DNA from: Toxotes chatareus
Lineage: Eukaryota; Chordata; Actinopteri; Toxotidae
Length of the DNA stretch: 64,000 bases
NCBI GenBank assembly: GCA_016801885.1
Contig: CM028896.1
Location: 17,595,501-17,659,500 of the forward strand
Direction of reading: 5' to 3'
The translations under genes were made by a program, and so were the position numbers. The number at the start of each line of letters is the position of its first letter. Position 1 is the stretch's first letter. The notes beneath the pieces were generated by a model, which saw nothing but the letters and a program-made list of their open reading frames with translations, was not told the origin of the DNA and did not search any database. Shown piece after piece: positions 34,501 through 47,062 of the stretch.

Positions 34501-37500
34501 TATTTTCCTTATTGGCTGATGTTCTGATTATCTTGTTTCTGTTACTTGATTCATCTTTTCTTCTGTAAAGAGATGAAATAAATCCATTTTAACTGCCCAG
34601 AGCATGAGGCGACATATTCAGAGGTCTTGTTTTGCGTTTCAGAAGCTGGAACAGGGAAATAATTGGCATTTTTCTTTTAAAAAATGACACTATTGAATGT
34701 AATGATGTAAAATGATTGATTATCAAAATAGTTTCAGGTTATTTTTCTGGCAGTTAACTAAACGATTCATTGACTTAGTGTTTCAGCTCTGTTTTGTGTC
34801 TGTTTTTTCTTGTCTGTGGTGATTGTAGGTTTTCCTCCATGATTTCTCTGCAGTTTGTTTATGTCACTCTTGATTTAGGCAAAGTAGGCAATTGGCTGGG
34901 TGGTGTGTTAGATAAATATCTAATTTAAGAGCTTCATTATTTTAGTTTATATTGTGTTCACATGGTTCATGTTCCTAAATGAAGTTTTGCACACAGTAAT
35001 CCAGTATTATTCCATCAGAGGATTACTGGCCTCACTGGATTTAAAGGGAACTTGCAGGTGATAGGATGCATACACATTGTACTGTGGGTGGTAGATGGAG
35101 TCATTAGGGGCCTTACAGCACAGTTTTGCCCGGGGACTGTTCTTCCACTTCATCTCCCATGAGCCTTCAGACAAACACTGGTCTAGATGTCATGTGAGTT
35201 TATTTCCACAGTGGATCTCTTTGCCACTGATGTGCTCAGGAAACAGCTGTTGTATGTACACTTTCCTTCATCATCTCTGCAGTTTGTGAAGCATGTGACT
35301 CAAACATTTTGTCCGCAGAGCATTTCAAGGCCTCATGAGATGTTTTGAAGAAATACAAATTCACAAAAACTTCACTTGTCATTTTTACAGGTTGTCAGTT
35401 CTTATTTCCTCATTATTCATACCCCGTGTCTTTGTCTCACCACCGCTCTCCTGATCAGGAGCACAGGGGTTTGTTGTCGGTTCGGTATCCGATGGAGCAC
35501 GGGATCGTGAAGGACTGGAATGACATGGAGAGGATCTGGCAGTATGTTTACTCCAAGGAGCAGCTGCAGACTTTCTCTGAGGAGGTGAGCTCCTCTCCTC
35601 CTGCTGTGTGATAATAAGGCCACCTGTCTCTGATATCTGAGCATCAGTAACCCCGAGCTTGCATGTTGGTGTTTGGTATCTTTCACAGCATCCTGTACTG
35701 CTGACTGAGGCTCCTCTCAACCCCAGCAAGAACAGGGAGAAGGCTGCAGAGGTTTTCTTTGAGACCTTCAATGTCCCTGCCCTCTTCATCTCCATGCAGG
35801 CTGTGCTTAGCTTGTAAGGACTCCCCACTCCGTCGCTGCATTCACTAGTTTAATGAAAGAAAGACTTAACAGCTTCCACATTATCTCCTGTGAAACAGTG
35901 ATCTAACTGAAAAAAAGACTGTTACAGTGGTTAGTCACATTACTGCTGAGTCGTCATTCAAGTAAGGCTGAGGCTCCTTGTGTTGAAGAATGTGCTGGTG
36001 CTGTTGTTAACCACATCATATCGTATGACAGTCAGCACAGTTGTCAAGTCTCATTGAATGGTGATGAGGACGACTAAATGTGTCAGGATGAACTCTTTTA
36101 ACGTCCAGTAGGAACAGGAGGGAGGACTACACCAGACTGTCACTGTGTGCCACAACTGTCCAACGTAGAAAATACTGGACACAGGAGAATCAGGGACATT
36201 TTCTGATAAAACCTGATCAGTGCACCAACCTGTCACATTAGGCCTTTGGCTCTTAATTGGTTTAATGAGCTCTGATTTGATACCATGTGCTCAGGTCTAG
36301 CATCTCAGCATTGGCTGCTTCACTGGGTGTTTGGTGCAAAACCTAAATCTTACCAGAACATAAACCATCCACTCAGCTGCAGTAGGTCAGAGGAGAGCGG
36401 AGAAACAAAGAGTTAAAGCCGCAGGAGACTGTGTTTGTTTCTGCTGCTGTCAGCTAACACCAACAGGGTGGAGCTTCAGCAGAGACACAGTCATTCTAAT
36501 TAGAAGCATGAACATCAGCTGGTTTTACACGTCTCCGTGGTGACATCCATTCATGAATCCATCCTGACTGCTGTCCCCAGTGCTGGGACCCAGTGTCTCT
36601 TAGTGAAGCATGGTTAGAGGACTGATGTGTGGATGGTGGCAGTGTAGTCTGTAGTAAATGTGTGACTGTCGTCTGTTTCATCCAGGTACGCCACAGGCCG
36701 CACCACCGGCGTTGTGTTGGATTCAGGCGACGGCGTGACCCACGTTGTGCCCATCTACGAGGGCTTCGCCATCCCACACTCCATCATGCGTGTGGACATT
36801 GCTGGAAGAGACGTCTCCCGGTACCTCCGCCTGCTGCTGCGCAAGGAAGGCTACAACTTCAACACCTCCGCTGAGTTTGAGGTTGTTCGCACCATCAAAG
36901 AGGTAAAGGGGCAGGTGTGAAGCGCTTTGAAGTATGAAATATGCACTACTTTTACTTTGTCTGATCAGATGTGTTTCTGACTTTCCAGAGAGCCTGTTAT
37001 CTGTCTCTCAACCCCCAAAAGGACGAGACTTTAGAAACAGAGAAGGCTCAGTATGTCCTCCCTGATGGAAGCACTTTAAATGTGAGTCCATCAGATTCTG
37101 AGAGGTGTTTTAGAAAGATGTGAAATATTTCCATGGTTAAAATTTGTCCCCGTCCTGACCACAAACCCTCAAATCTTATTTTCAGATTGGCCCCGCCAGG
37201 TTCCGTGCTCCAGAGCTGCTCTTCAGACCCGACCTGATCGGAGACGAAAGCTCGGGCATCCACGAGGTCCTGGCCTACGCTATCCAGAAGTCTGACATGG
37301 ACCTCCGACGCACACTGTTCTCCACCATCGTGTTGTGTGGAGGGTCGACGTTGATCAAAGGTTGGTGTTCAGTGATGATGGGTTGTCATGCACTGCAAAC
37401 ACTGTGCAGACCTCTCTCACTCACTCACTCACTCACTGAACCCATTTCATCTCTTTCAGGTTTTGGGGAAAGGCTACTAACTGAAGTGAAGAAGCTTGCA

Positions 37501-38708
37501 CCCAAAGACGTGAAGATCAAGGTGAGTCCAGACTCCAGCACGTGCTCCCTGATGTTTAGTGGATGGGTGTGTGTGTCCCTGATGTTTAGTGCATGGTCAT
37601 GTGTAGTCGGTGCTTCACAGCAGTGGTCATAATAGTCGGTGTGTGTTGTGCTTTTTTTTTCCCTGTCCAGATCTCAGCTCCCCAGGAGAGGCTGTATTCC
37701 ACGTGGATCGGGTAAGAATCCAGATTTCAGACTTCAGTCGTGGCTTCAGACTCTTCAGCTTTCAGTGACACCTGCATGATTTGTGTAGCACAGTTTTTTT
37801 TGTTTGGTGTTGGGGGTGTGGTCAGTGCTCCACCAGGTTAAATCACCGACACACCTGCACTCGATGCAGGACTGTGTGTGTGTGTGTGTGTTCAGTTACA
37901 GTTTAACTGAGCCACAGAACAACTGCTTGTTCAAATCGAGTTGACTTTAGCTTAGTTTGTGAAAGCAGCCGTTTCGGGTCAGAGTTTGAAATCGTCTTCA
38001 TTTTCTGTGGGACTTGAGCGATTCACTTCCCGGGGCAGTGAGTCTGACTGTGTGATGCGTGTCTAAACACCCATGCCGGTGGTTTTCCGTGTAAAGTCCC
38101 ACACGCCAGAAAAACGGTAGTTTCGTCGCATGCGCTTCTCAGCTACTGTACCCGACTACGTCTTCTGTCAGCACGGAGCGTCTGATGCTGCTGCTGCTGC
38201 CGTCGCCGTCGTCACGTGAAGCAGTGAGAGGAGAGAAGTGATGTCAAGAAAGAGGTACATGGCTGAGCAGAGACCACAAGCACCTCAGATCTTTATACAG
38301 GCCAAAATACAAGAGCATTAGCTTTTCAATCAGTTGTTTATAAAGATACATGGGCTCTAAATTGTGAAATTTTGTTTAATGTATCTGAGGGTTGAAATAT
38401 AAAAGTACAGCACTGACATTTCCACAGCGAGGCTTTAGTTTTCATCTGTAAATGTGTTTTTTTCATATTTCTTCACAAATTGTCTGATCTGTGTAACATC
38501 TTGTTTGTGGATCATAAAACGTGCATTTGTCTCCAGCACTGACACTGATTTCTCTCTGTAGCTTTGTGGCAAAGTGTGTAATCTCCTCATCCTTCCTCTC
38601 GACAGTGGCTCCATCCTGGCATCGCTGGACACCTTTAAAAAGATGTGGGTGTCGAAGCGGGAATATGAAGAAGACAGAGCACGTGCCATCCACAGGAAGA
38701 CGTTCTAG
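31597..38708 (+). CDS. actr1b: Beta-centractin (actin-related protein 1B), dynactin filament subunit
   Basis: Arp1 forms the short filament of dynactin, the cofactor linking dynein to cargo. Eleven exons: 31597-31644, 33448-33512, 33951-34026, 35459-35584, 35689-35813, 36686-36902, 36989-37081, 37186-37360, 37460-37521, 37671-37711 and 38606-38708. They sum to 1131 bases, 376 residues, exactly the family length. All sites are GT/AG and phases join. Actin-fold landmarks are VVIDNGSGVIKAGFAG (phosphate loop 1), VVLDSGDGVTHVVPIYEG (phosphate loop 2), LRRTLFSTIVLCGGSTL and the C-terminus IHRKTF. NPSKNREKAAE, RVDIAGRDVSRYLRLLLRKEG and SAEFEVVRTIKE match the B rather than the A paralogue. Promoter with paired CCAAT boxes; AATAAA at 39154-39159. 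Complete and apparently functional. Confidence 0.97.
34485..34800. repeat. Common teleost AT-rich dispersed repeat in actr1b intron 3
   Basis: CTATGCTGCAACTAACAGTTATTTTCC and the later AAACGATTCATTGACTTAGTGTTTCAGCTC read as a diverged copy of the widespread teleost element with TGCAACTAACGATTATTTTC and GATTAATCGTTTCAGC ends. Confidence 0.5.
38000..38245. promoter_or_regulatory. CpG-rich, promoter-like patch in the last actr1b intron
   Basis: A cluster of CpGs inside an otherwise AT-rich intron. It carries an NRF-1-like palindrome CGCATGCGC (38127-38135), a CACGTG E-box (38213-38218) and a GCTGCTGCTGCTGCCGTCGCC run. No exon of a known gene is seen beside it. It may be an internal promoter or enhancer; the activity is inferred only. 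Confidence 0.35.
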
Positions 38709-39153
38709 CAGGGGCCGGCGTCCTGCGAATGCCCCCCAGAACTGCCCTCAAACCCCCCCTCATCATACTGTCGGAGACTCCCATACTCCTGCACCTGTCG
38801 TCCTCTTCTAAACCACTGTCAGCCGACCGCTTTAACCCCCCTCCCCTGCACCCACCCCTCAGAGAAACACACACGTTTATGTGTGGGCGTTTCCGTATTT
38901 ACCTCCTTTTTCATTCGCCTCCTTTTCTCCCCATTCTTCCTGCTGATGGGTGACGGTGACAGCACCCATCGCCTCACCCCAACACCCCAAACATTCACAC
39001 ACAGAGGGCCGTCAGGGTATCTCAGAGGGCAACGATTAGCACTGTGGACTCGTACTGCAGGCCCTACTATTCTATAATTTAGTCCACATTTAAGTATTGG
39101 TATTGCTCTCTTGCCTGCGAAGCCCTGCAAGGTGTAGAATATAATGAAATGTC

Positions 39154-39159
39154 AATAAA
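39154..39159 (+). terminator. actr1b polyadenylation signal
   Basis: AATAAA 446 bases after the actr1b stop, followed 10-20 bases later by a T-rich tract. The spacing is good for a genuine 3' end. Confidence 0.75.
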
Positions 39160-39179
39160 CGTGAATGTTTTTTTTTTTT

Positions 39180-42000
39180 ACTGTTCCATTCCAAGCCGAA
39201 GAGGTGGATTTTTATTTGCTGTCCATTTTGTAGGATTTTTTAAAACTTTCTGACACGGATTATCTCGGGCAGAACAAAGGTTTGAAGTACTGTAGCAGCA
39301 TATAGTGCGGTAAAGGTAGTGAGGTAAAGGTAACCACTGTATTGTATATCTGGCCTAAACTGCACAGTTATTATCTTAAAGTTAATGCGGTTAATTTATC
39401 ATCAGACTGACCAGAGGTCACCTCTTATCTTCTCTGTTGTTATTACCAATGAAATGTTTCTACATAAGCGACATCAGGTGTTTGTGTCCATGAAGAAAAG
39501 GTGGAGTTCGGTCGTTTGTCAGCTTTCTGTCTCAGCTGACAGGATTAAAACGAAGGTAGGAAATGCCTTGTTTTTGTTTTTCCCCTCGTTTAGTTCCACG
39601 TTTACAGCAGTTGAGATGCACACTTAAAGGAGAAGTCCGCGATTTTTCAACCCAGTTCTTATTCTTCTCATAGTTGTGGTCTGAGTCTGGGCCCTGCCAC
39701 CTGTAGAGATTTAGTAAAGGTGACTGGTAAATGAAGAACAGTCTGTTAAAGCTTTACAACTTTAATTTATATGCAAATCAGCTCAGACACTTTTCTCTGA
39801 GTTGAAAGCAGGAAGAAGTCGTCTGTGGCGGTTTGATGGTTTCAGCAGAGACTTTCCAGGGCTTTGGTTTGTGTCGTGGTTATTGTCTCTGTTGAGAGGA
39901 GGATGGCATGTCCATCAGAGGTGTGGGTTTGTGGTAGGAACAGCTGGAATGACTCATCTGTTTTCAGCCTTCTAACAATCGGCCCGGCAGATCAGCTGAC
40001 TGGACGCACAGGTGTGCGTGATGTGTTGCAGAGATTTTGAAGGTGTGAGCATCGGCAGCGACCTGTCTTTACCCATAACCCTTCTCTGCAGATGTTTTCG
40101 CGCCTCTTTTCATATCAGGTACTGATGTCTGTCCGCCTCCATCCTCCGTTAGATTTAGCTCCTCGTGTTTGGTTCTGGAGTCAGTAATGAGAAAGACCCG
40201 GGTTGAAAAAGGCAGGACTTTTTTTTTTTCCTTTAAATGTTTTTGAGTGTAACATTCAGCTGATAGGACAAAAACTCGCTGTCCCATTTCCCCCACTGGT
40301 CCTTTTGAAGCTCTTTGCTTTCTAAACTCGGTTGCATGTCAGTGAATCGTGTAGAGTTAAAGATCTCCACAGTCAGCCACAGAGACACGAAGCCAGGCTG
40401 TGGAGTCTGGATGGAAGGACACCGAGAGGCTGATGATTAGTTTCTGATTATTCTCTCCCCCCTCCCCTCCCCCTCCCTCTCTGTTATAGTAAAAGTCTGG
40501 GTCTTATGATTTCCCTGCATCTCAGTGGCAGTGAAGGGGTCATGTCCACACCTGTGTCCGCCTTACTCCGACAGCGTCAGCGCCGGAGCGTCCACATCGT
40601 CTGCTTTTGGGTGTTTTTAAAAAAACAAAGGTTGTAAAACGTCATCAGCCTTGTGTACAGTGGAATGCTTTTCAAAAACAACCACCATGACAACCATAGG
40701 ATAACAGACTAAAAATGTACAAAACTGTTTATTCAAGTGTTTGCTTTTACTTTTCGTAAATTCAGTATAATAAATAAGTTAATGGCTGCTGCTCGGATGT
40801 CTCTCGTCCTTCATCTGTGTGAATCCGTCTTAAACCACGTCTGCAGGAGCTTTAACTAAAACATCAGATAAAATGATTCTACAGGATTAAACCACAGGTG
40901 CCTCTGAGGCATAAACCATAGACTGCAGCTAAGACCTTTATTCATTTATTTATTTATTTAAAGCTCCTCCAAAAAGCCAGAACTTTTTTTCACAGCAGTT
41001 CATCATCTGGCAGTAAAACAGGAAACACTCTGCTGAACACATTTGTAATAATTCCCGTATGTGTTTATTAACAACCTTACTTTTAATATTTAATTTCTGG
41101 TGCTCTTACAGATTCTACTTATTTGATTAAGTTGTTCGTTTACATTTCACCTTGTTGAATTTCACTTTCTGCTGCTTTGTGTCCAGGAATTAGTCACATC
41201 CAATGAGATCACTTATGAGAGATTCTCCGGCGCTGGCTGAGCGTGCATGTCAGTCGTGCAGTACATCTGTTCTCCACCAGGTGTCACTCAAACAGCATCA
41301 CTGCAGGTAAACTGACTGAGGGACATAGAGCCTGCGTGTTGGGCTCATCCAGGTGTGTTGTGTACGTATGGGTCAGAGTTTCAGCACAGGTGTGCACGTT
41401 CTCCTGTTAAGTTTGTTTTTATAGATCCCAACTTTTGCGTGGAAAGTTTTGTGTGTAGGCAGCAGTTATACATGAGGCCCCTGATCTGTGGGACATGAGG
41501 GACATTAGGTTGCAGGTGGTTACCTCTTTGTCTTGTTTTCAGACTCAGATCCTGGGAGACCAGGCGTCTTCATCCCTGTCTGATGTGAAACCTCACAGAG
41601 CTGCTGACTCTTTAAATCCAAATTAAAACTCATCTTTATGCCTTAACTTTCACTTAGAGGCTTATTGTTTGATTATTGCTGAAGCTGCCAGGGTGTGACA
41701 TTTGTTTGTCAGCGAAACAGAGGAAACAACACACAATCAATCATCGATCCATTTAGGCTCTTTTTACCCTGATATTAGTTTTGACTGCTGCTTGATGAGG
41801 AAACACAGAAAGTTCCTTTTCTGATCAAATATAAAGTTGGAAATATTTACCCTGCTTATTTTATGGAAAATAACCCCATGAATTATGGATTAGCTATCAA
41901 ATAAATGTCTGCATCCCTGAGAAATGATAACTAGCGGCAAATACACTCTGGAGGAGGATGGTGAAGATCTGAGAGGAGGAAGTCAGCAGGTGGGGAGAGA
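39180..42000. other. Intergenic spacer
   Basis: No coding exon recognised. About 41550-41650 (CTCTTTAAATCCAAATTAAAACTCATCTTT) resembles the 3' coding end of a non-LTR (L2-type) reverse transcriptase, where the family ends in Leu-Lys-Ser-Lys-Leu-Lys-Thr-His-Leu-like residues. Only this short relic remains. Confidence 0.4.
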
Positions 42001-44132
42001 CAACGCTGAGGAAGTCATTTAATCAGTGTCCTCGGTCTGTCTCTGCCCCCAACTGTGAAATACTGAACAAACACAGATATTTAACAGCCTGCTGATACCA
42101 TACTGGAGAGGGTTTTTTTGCACAATGACACACATCCACTGTGCCCTCTCATCTTTTCTCTTGAGATCGACCCTTGAAGTGGAAGAAATGATGAGGAACG
42201 AGGGAAAGATAAAGAACAGGGAGGATAAATTAGGTCCAGACTTGGGAAACAAAGTGTTAACAACCTTTTTCTTACAGTGTAAGTATGTAAAAAACAGAAC
42301 ATAATATAAAATCATATAATAATATAACATAATTAAGCTAATCATTAATGTTTAATGATGAACTTAGTAATTGTTCATTCTTTTAATTCCACAATAGAAA
42401 AAGGTTGTTACTCAGGTCTGTACCTGTGGATCCATAGTGTTTACAGAAATACTGAGAGTTTTGTTGTTGCAGCTAAAAGTGAATTTCAAAAAATGTGTTT
42501 GTCTCGCTGCTCAGGAAGTTTTTCATCCTTCCTGTTCAAATGAAACACTGATTACAATCCAATCAGGATGAAACCTGTTGGTGGTCTGTTGTCTCCCATT
42601 ATATAGAGTCTGACTTTACCGCCATGTAATTAGCTGTGTGTGTCCTCTGTGAGTACCCTCTCAGCTCTGTATGCATGACAGAAGACATCCCGCTCAGCTC
42701 ACTGGCTTGTGAATCTGCCTCAGGTTGAAGTCATCACAGATTTAACATGGAGTGGTGAAGGAGCTTTTTGCTTCCCGTGTGTCATTGGGAGGGGCTGTTA
42801 CCTGGTCAGGTGCAGCCTATTTATTGTGAGTCCTCGTTTCCTCGCGTCTCTGCCACAGAGGTGGAGAGTGCAAAGTCTCACCACTGATGACTTCATCAAT
42901 ACTGCGTCTTCCGTATCTCACAGATTCAACACGTTTGGCTCATTCTGTCTCATTTAATAAAAATACGTGAAGTGTCCTCGGCTCAGCTGCTGGTGACTCA
43001 GTGAGAGATGAACTCCACAGCCAAGCAGCTGTAAGATAAAAGAAAAGATGCAGCACGACATCAAACAGATCCAGCTGCCAGGCATCTGTCCTCTGCACAC
43101 GCAGACGACTGGGAAGACAAAATGCATTCAGATCAAGACCTCAGTCTGATTTCCCATGGGGGGTGGGGGGGTGTCCTGTCCAGGAGTGACCCAACTCATC
43201 TTCCCTCCCCTTATCCCTCTAAACCTCAATCATAGAGGCTTACTGTGCCCGCAGATTCTTTTCTGAGGAAATACTGCGGCAGACTGGCCAGCAACCATGT
43301 GTGCAGGAAATCCCAGAGAATAGGACTGTTTATGTGACTGGGGAGGAGGAGGAACCATGTGGAGGAGGAAAGGAGGACGGTCCCAGAGAATAGGACTGTT
43401 TATGTGTGACAGGAGGACGGTGAGGATGAGGAGGACAGTGAGGATGAGGAGGACAGCCACTTTGAGTGATGATTTGTCTTATTTAAGCTGCAGTTTGTGT
43501 GAAGATGCCACAGAAATCCCTGTGATTTAACTTGACAAGTACACAAGATTTTTTTTTCCCACAAGCTGTTCAAGTCCCTGACAACAGGGCTTCTGGGGGT
43601 AGATACACAATCTCGCTGCAGACAGTTTGACACTGTACACAACTACACACGAGGGCTGGGGGTTGATGGGGGGGCAGCCCTGAACTGCAGCAGGATTTTC
43701 TGGGCTTTCGTGTGAGTGACTCACTCTGCATACATTAGCAGTTTGGTTTATAAAAAGAACAAACAGATTTGAACAGAGGGAATTTAACAGGTGAAGCTCC
43801 AGGATCTGACTTCAGAGCAGAATGAGCAGTGATGAGAGGCAGCACAGAGGGGGAGAGAGTCTCTGTGGACGAACAGTAAAAACGTGAAGCACCCCCCATA
43901 CCCCCCACACACACACACACACCCCGTTTCCTTGGTTACCTGAGATAACACACACACACCCCCTCTTTTTACTGTGTTAGTGAGGACGCTCACCGACATA
44001 AATCATGCCCCAGCCCCTTACCCTCACCCTAACCTAACCACTGTCTGACCTGAAACCTAAACCCAGGTCTGAACCCCATAAGTATTCCTGGTTCCTGGTC
44101 TTTTGGACCCCATACATATGGTAAAACAAGCC

Positions 44133-44165
<33 letters not shown>

Positions 44166-46279
44166 CACATCAGTGTATATCTGCTTGAGTGAGTGATGTA
44201 GTCGTGACAGCATGAACGGTCCTGACATTAAGCCTCGTGATACGTGGGCATGAGTACGAATAATTTACCTTTACCTGAGTGGCAGTGTTGTGCTGGGAAG
44301 GTGTTTGTCTGCTGTGGGTAAATGTCTGTGGAGGAGAAGATCTTTGTCAAAGTGTTGCTGGCTGCTGTTTGTGACTCGCCCACAGTGAGACATGCTGTTG
44401 TGTGATGCGTGTGTGTTTGCCTTCCATTAGAACCAGGTGTGTAACAAACACATGCAGTTATGCTTGTTTGTATGAAGTAATCACCTATGGATTGTTTGCA
44501 GCTGGACCCAGCAGGTCCAGGTCTGTTCCAGTCTGGGTCACTCGGTGTCCACTGATGGAATCATGTAGTGTGGCAGTTGGATGTCCAGCAGAAAAGGGCA
44601 GAAATAAATCTGCAGGTTGGTGGAAACAGACTGGATGTGACACCTGGAGAGTGAACCTTGAGTTCAAGGTTATTGTGGAAAAGATAAAACACTGTGTCTC
44701 TGATAAAACCCTTATTGTAAATGCTTAATTTATAAATCTGTTACCTGGAAAGGTAACTTTCATCCCGTCATTATCCTGTAAACCCCACCAGACACAGCCT
44801 TATGTCACTGCCTGGTGTCCATCTGCTGTGGCTGCCCTCAGGAGACCTCTGTCATCAGCTCACCCAGCTGGAGACATGAGCCTGTCCATATGCTGCAGGC
44901 AGCCTTACTGTAGAAACCGAGCATCAGAGACTGCAGGTGGACTGTTGGTCCTGGCTGATGTCTGTCAGTGACAGCTGACAGATGTGGTGGAACATGCCCC
45001 CCCCTCTCTTTATTTGATCCTCCTGCTTTTACAAACTTAGAACCACGTCCTCACAGTCAAATCATGCTTTGTGAGCAGCGGCTTAGTTGGTTTTTTACCC
45101 AGGGTCTCGCCTCCCAGGCTACACGCTGTATAGACTGATTGCTGGAGCTTCTGTATAGAGTTGAAGTCATGATGTCTCATCCTGTATAACCTCCAGGTCA
45201 TTAAGATGTGATTTCATGATTTGCTTTCATAAAACTAACCAACAGCAGGAGGCGCAAAAAACACTTTTCCAGGTTAATTTAAATATATGTCAACTATCTA
45301 ACAATTCAGATTGAAATAGTTCCTTTTCCAAACATCAGGGACCACGATAACAGACGACACAGACACTACCTTTTCACACTTGTTTTAATGACACGGCCAC
45401 AATGAACTGACAGACTACACAGAGAATTCAGCAAAGAAGAAACAGCTCAGAGCTTGTTGATCCAGCTCCTGATAGAGTCCGGTGTCCCAGACTTTCCTCC
45501 CAGCTCAGAATCATTTTAACCAAATCATTCAATTAAAAGGTAGAATGGAAAATTACACATGAAGATGAAATAGAAATAATTATCCTAAGAATACTCAGGC
45601 ACAAATAGTCATTCAACTGAAAATAGAATTTGTGTTCAAATGACATTCAGATATTGTGAGTCAATTGTGTTGAAATGTAAGAAGGAAAAGCTCAGATAGA
45701 AATGTTCCAAGTGAGAAAAACAACAAAGAAGCTTAAAGTGACGTAAACAGAAAACTGCAAACCAGTGAGCTGTTCATGGTTTTGGGTCTGACGGCTGCTA
45801 CGAAAAGCACTGAGACCTCAGGATTGTATACATTCCTACAAAGTAAGGCTGAGTGGCATCAATGACAACTACATCTCTCAAACTCTTTATCGTATTTATA
45901 ACTCAGCCACTGAGAAAAGGAGAGAATCCGTTAAAGTTTCTAAATCCTCTTTCTCTAAAAGCGTCTGTTCAGTGGTTCATAATGAAAAGCTTCGTAGTTT
46001 ATGAGTTATATAAGACATTAATGTTCAGCTGCTTCATTCACCTTCACTGTGTTTAAGTCAAGCACTGATCTGTCACTAAGGCATGCTTATCAACAGTGTC
46101 CACTATCAGAATGATTTCATTTACACTTCGCATGTTACATATAAAACACATGTATGTCAGCCAGCTGTTTCCGTTTCCACTGTTCGGACGATTCTTTGTG
46201 TTTATGCCAGTTTATTGAAAACTTTGATCCAGTTTCAATATTCTGCTGTCAGTCAGTTCTCCCTCTGACCTGCTGCTTC
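42001..46279. other. Intergenic spacer with short local repeats
   Basis: No gene recognised on either strand. It contains a G/A-rich minisatellite patch (43330-43460), CA runs at 43907-43921 and 44132-44163, and an ACCCTAACC-style piece near 44020-44140 typical of dispersed teleost repeats. Confidence 0.4.
43309..43460. repeat. Local direct repeat and GGAGGA-rich minisatellite
   Basis: CCCAGAGAATAGGACTGTTTATGTG occurs at about 43312 and again at about 43382, 70 bases on. Imperfect GAGGACAGTGAGGATGAG units follow. This is a small local duplication. Confidence 0.7.
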
Positions 46280-46950
46280 ATTATATGAATTTCATTGGTA
46301 GATTGTGGCAGTGATGCGTTTTCTGAATGGTGCCGTGAGAGTGGCGGCGTGGCGTCACATGACCAACCAGCGTCACGCGTCACGGCGGAGGCGGGGACTT
46401 TGACGTCCAGCGTTGTATCCGTCAACCAACAAGTTGACGAATTGATCCAAGACATTAGAGAAAAACAAGAAATATTAATATTAATACGCGAACATCAGCA
46501 ATGACCAAAGTTTCTACGATGATGGTAACGCGTAGTTTTACGTCGACGCGCTCTGAGCTGATTGGTCGTAATGATGGAGAGAAGTTTGTGAAGATAGAAA
46601 TGAAGCGAGGCAGATTCCTCTGCTATCAGACGCAGCTGCTTTACACGAGTGGCCTCTAATAACCTCAGTCCAGCACCGTCACAGGAAACAGGAAGGAAAC
46701 ACGAACACGGTGGTTGGTCATGTGACGTCACTACTCCCAACATGTGAATAGTGTCTGCATCTAGAATGCAAAGAGCGACGCCATTGGTGGGCGGGGCTTA
46801 GTTCTACCAGCTCATCTGTTTTCTCACCGAGGCCGTTTACACGGTTTTGCTTCTCGTGTTCTGGACGTGAAGCGACGTGAGCCAACCCCTCCGTCCGTCC
46901 CTGTCCACCCTCTGTCCTGTCCAAATGAGCCGTCAGCCTGAGTCAGGAAA
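46280..46950. other. CpG-rich block of unknown function
   Basis: CpG density is well above the flanks. Short frames exist on both strands (for example 46504-46659 plus and 46495-46743 minus) but none is recognised. CGTCACATGACCAACCA at about 46353-46369 has a perfect inverted copy at 46711-46727. A CCAAT/GC-box pair (CATTGGTGGGCGGGGC) lies at about 46781-46796. It could be a promoter of an unrecognised transcript or a mobile element. Confidence 0.35.
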
Positions 46951-47062
46951 GTTCTGGAAATGAAGTAAGGTTGTTACAGAGATCTCTGACACCTGTTTGT
47001 GAAATGTCTGCTCCACACTGTTCCAGCTCTCAGCCGCTCCCTCGGAGTTTGGTGTTCCAGTG

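Noticed and set aside
43900..44040. Interstitial telomere-like CCCTAACC sequence
   Set aside because: Only one or two imperfect units are present, inside a dispersed repeat; not a TTAGGG array.
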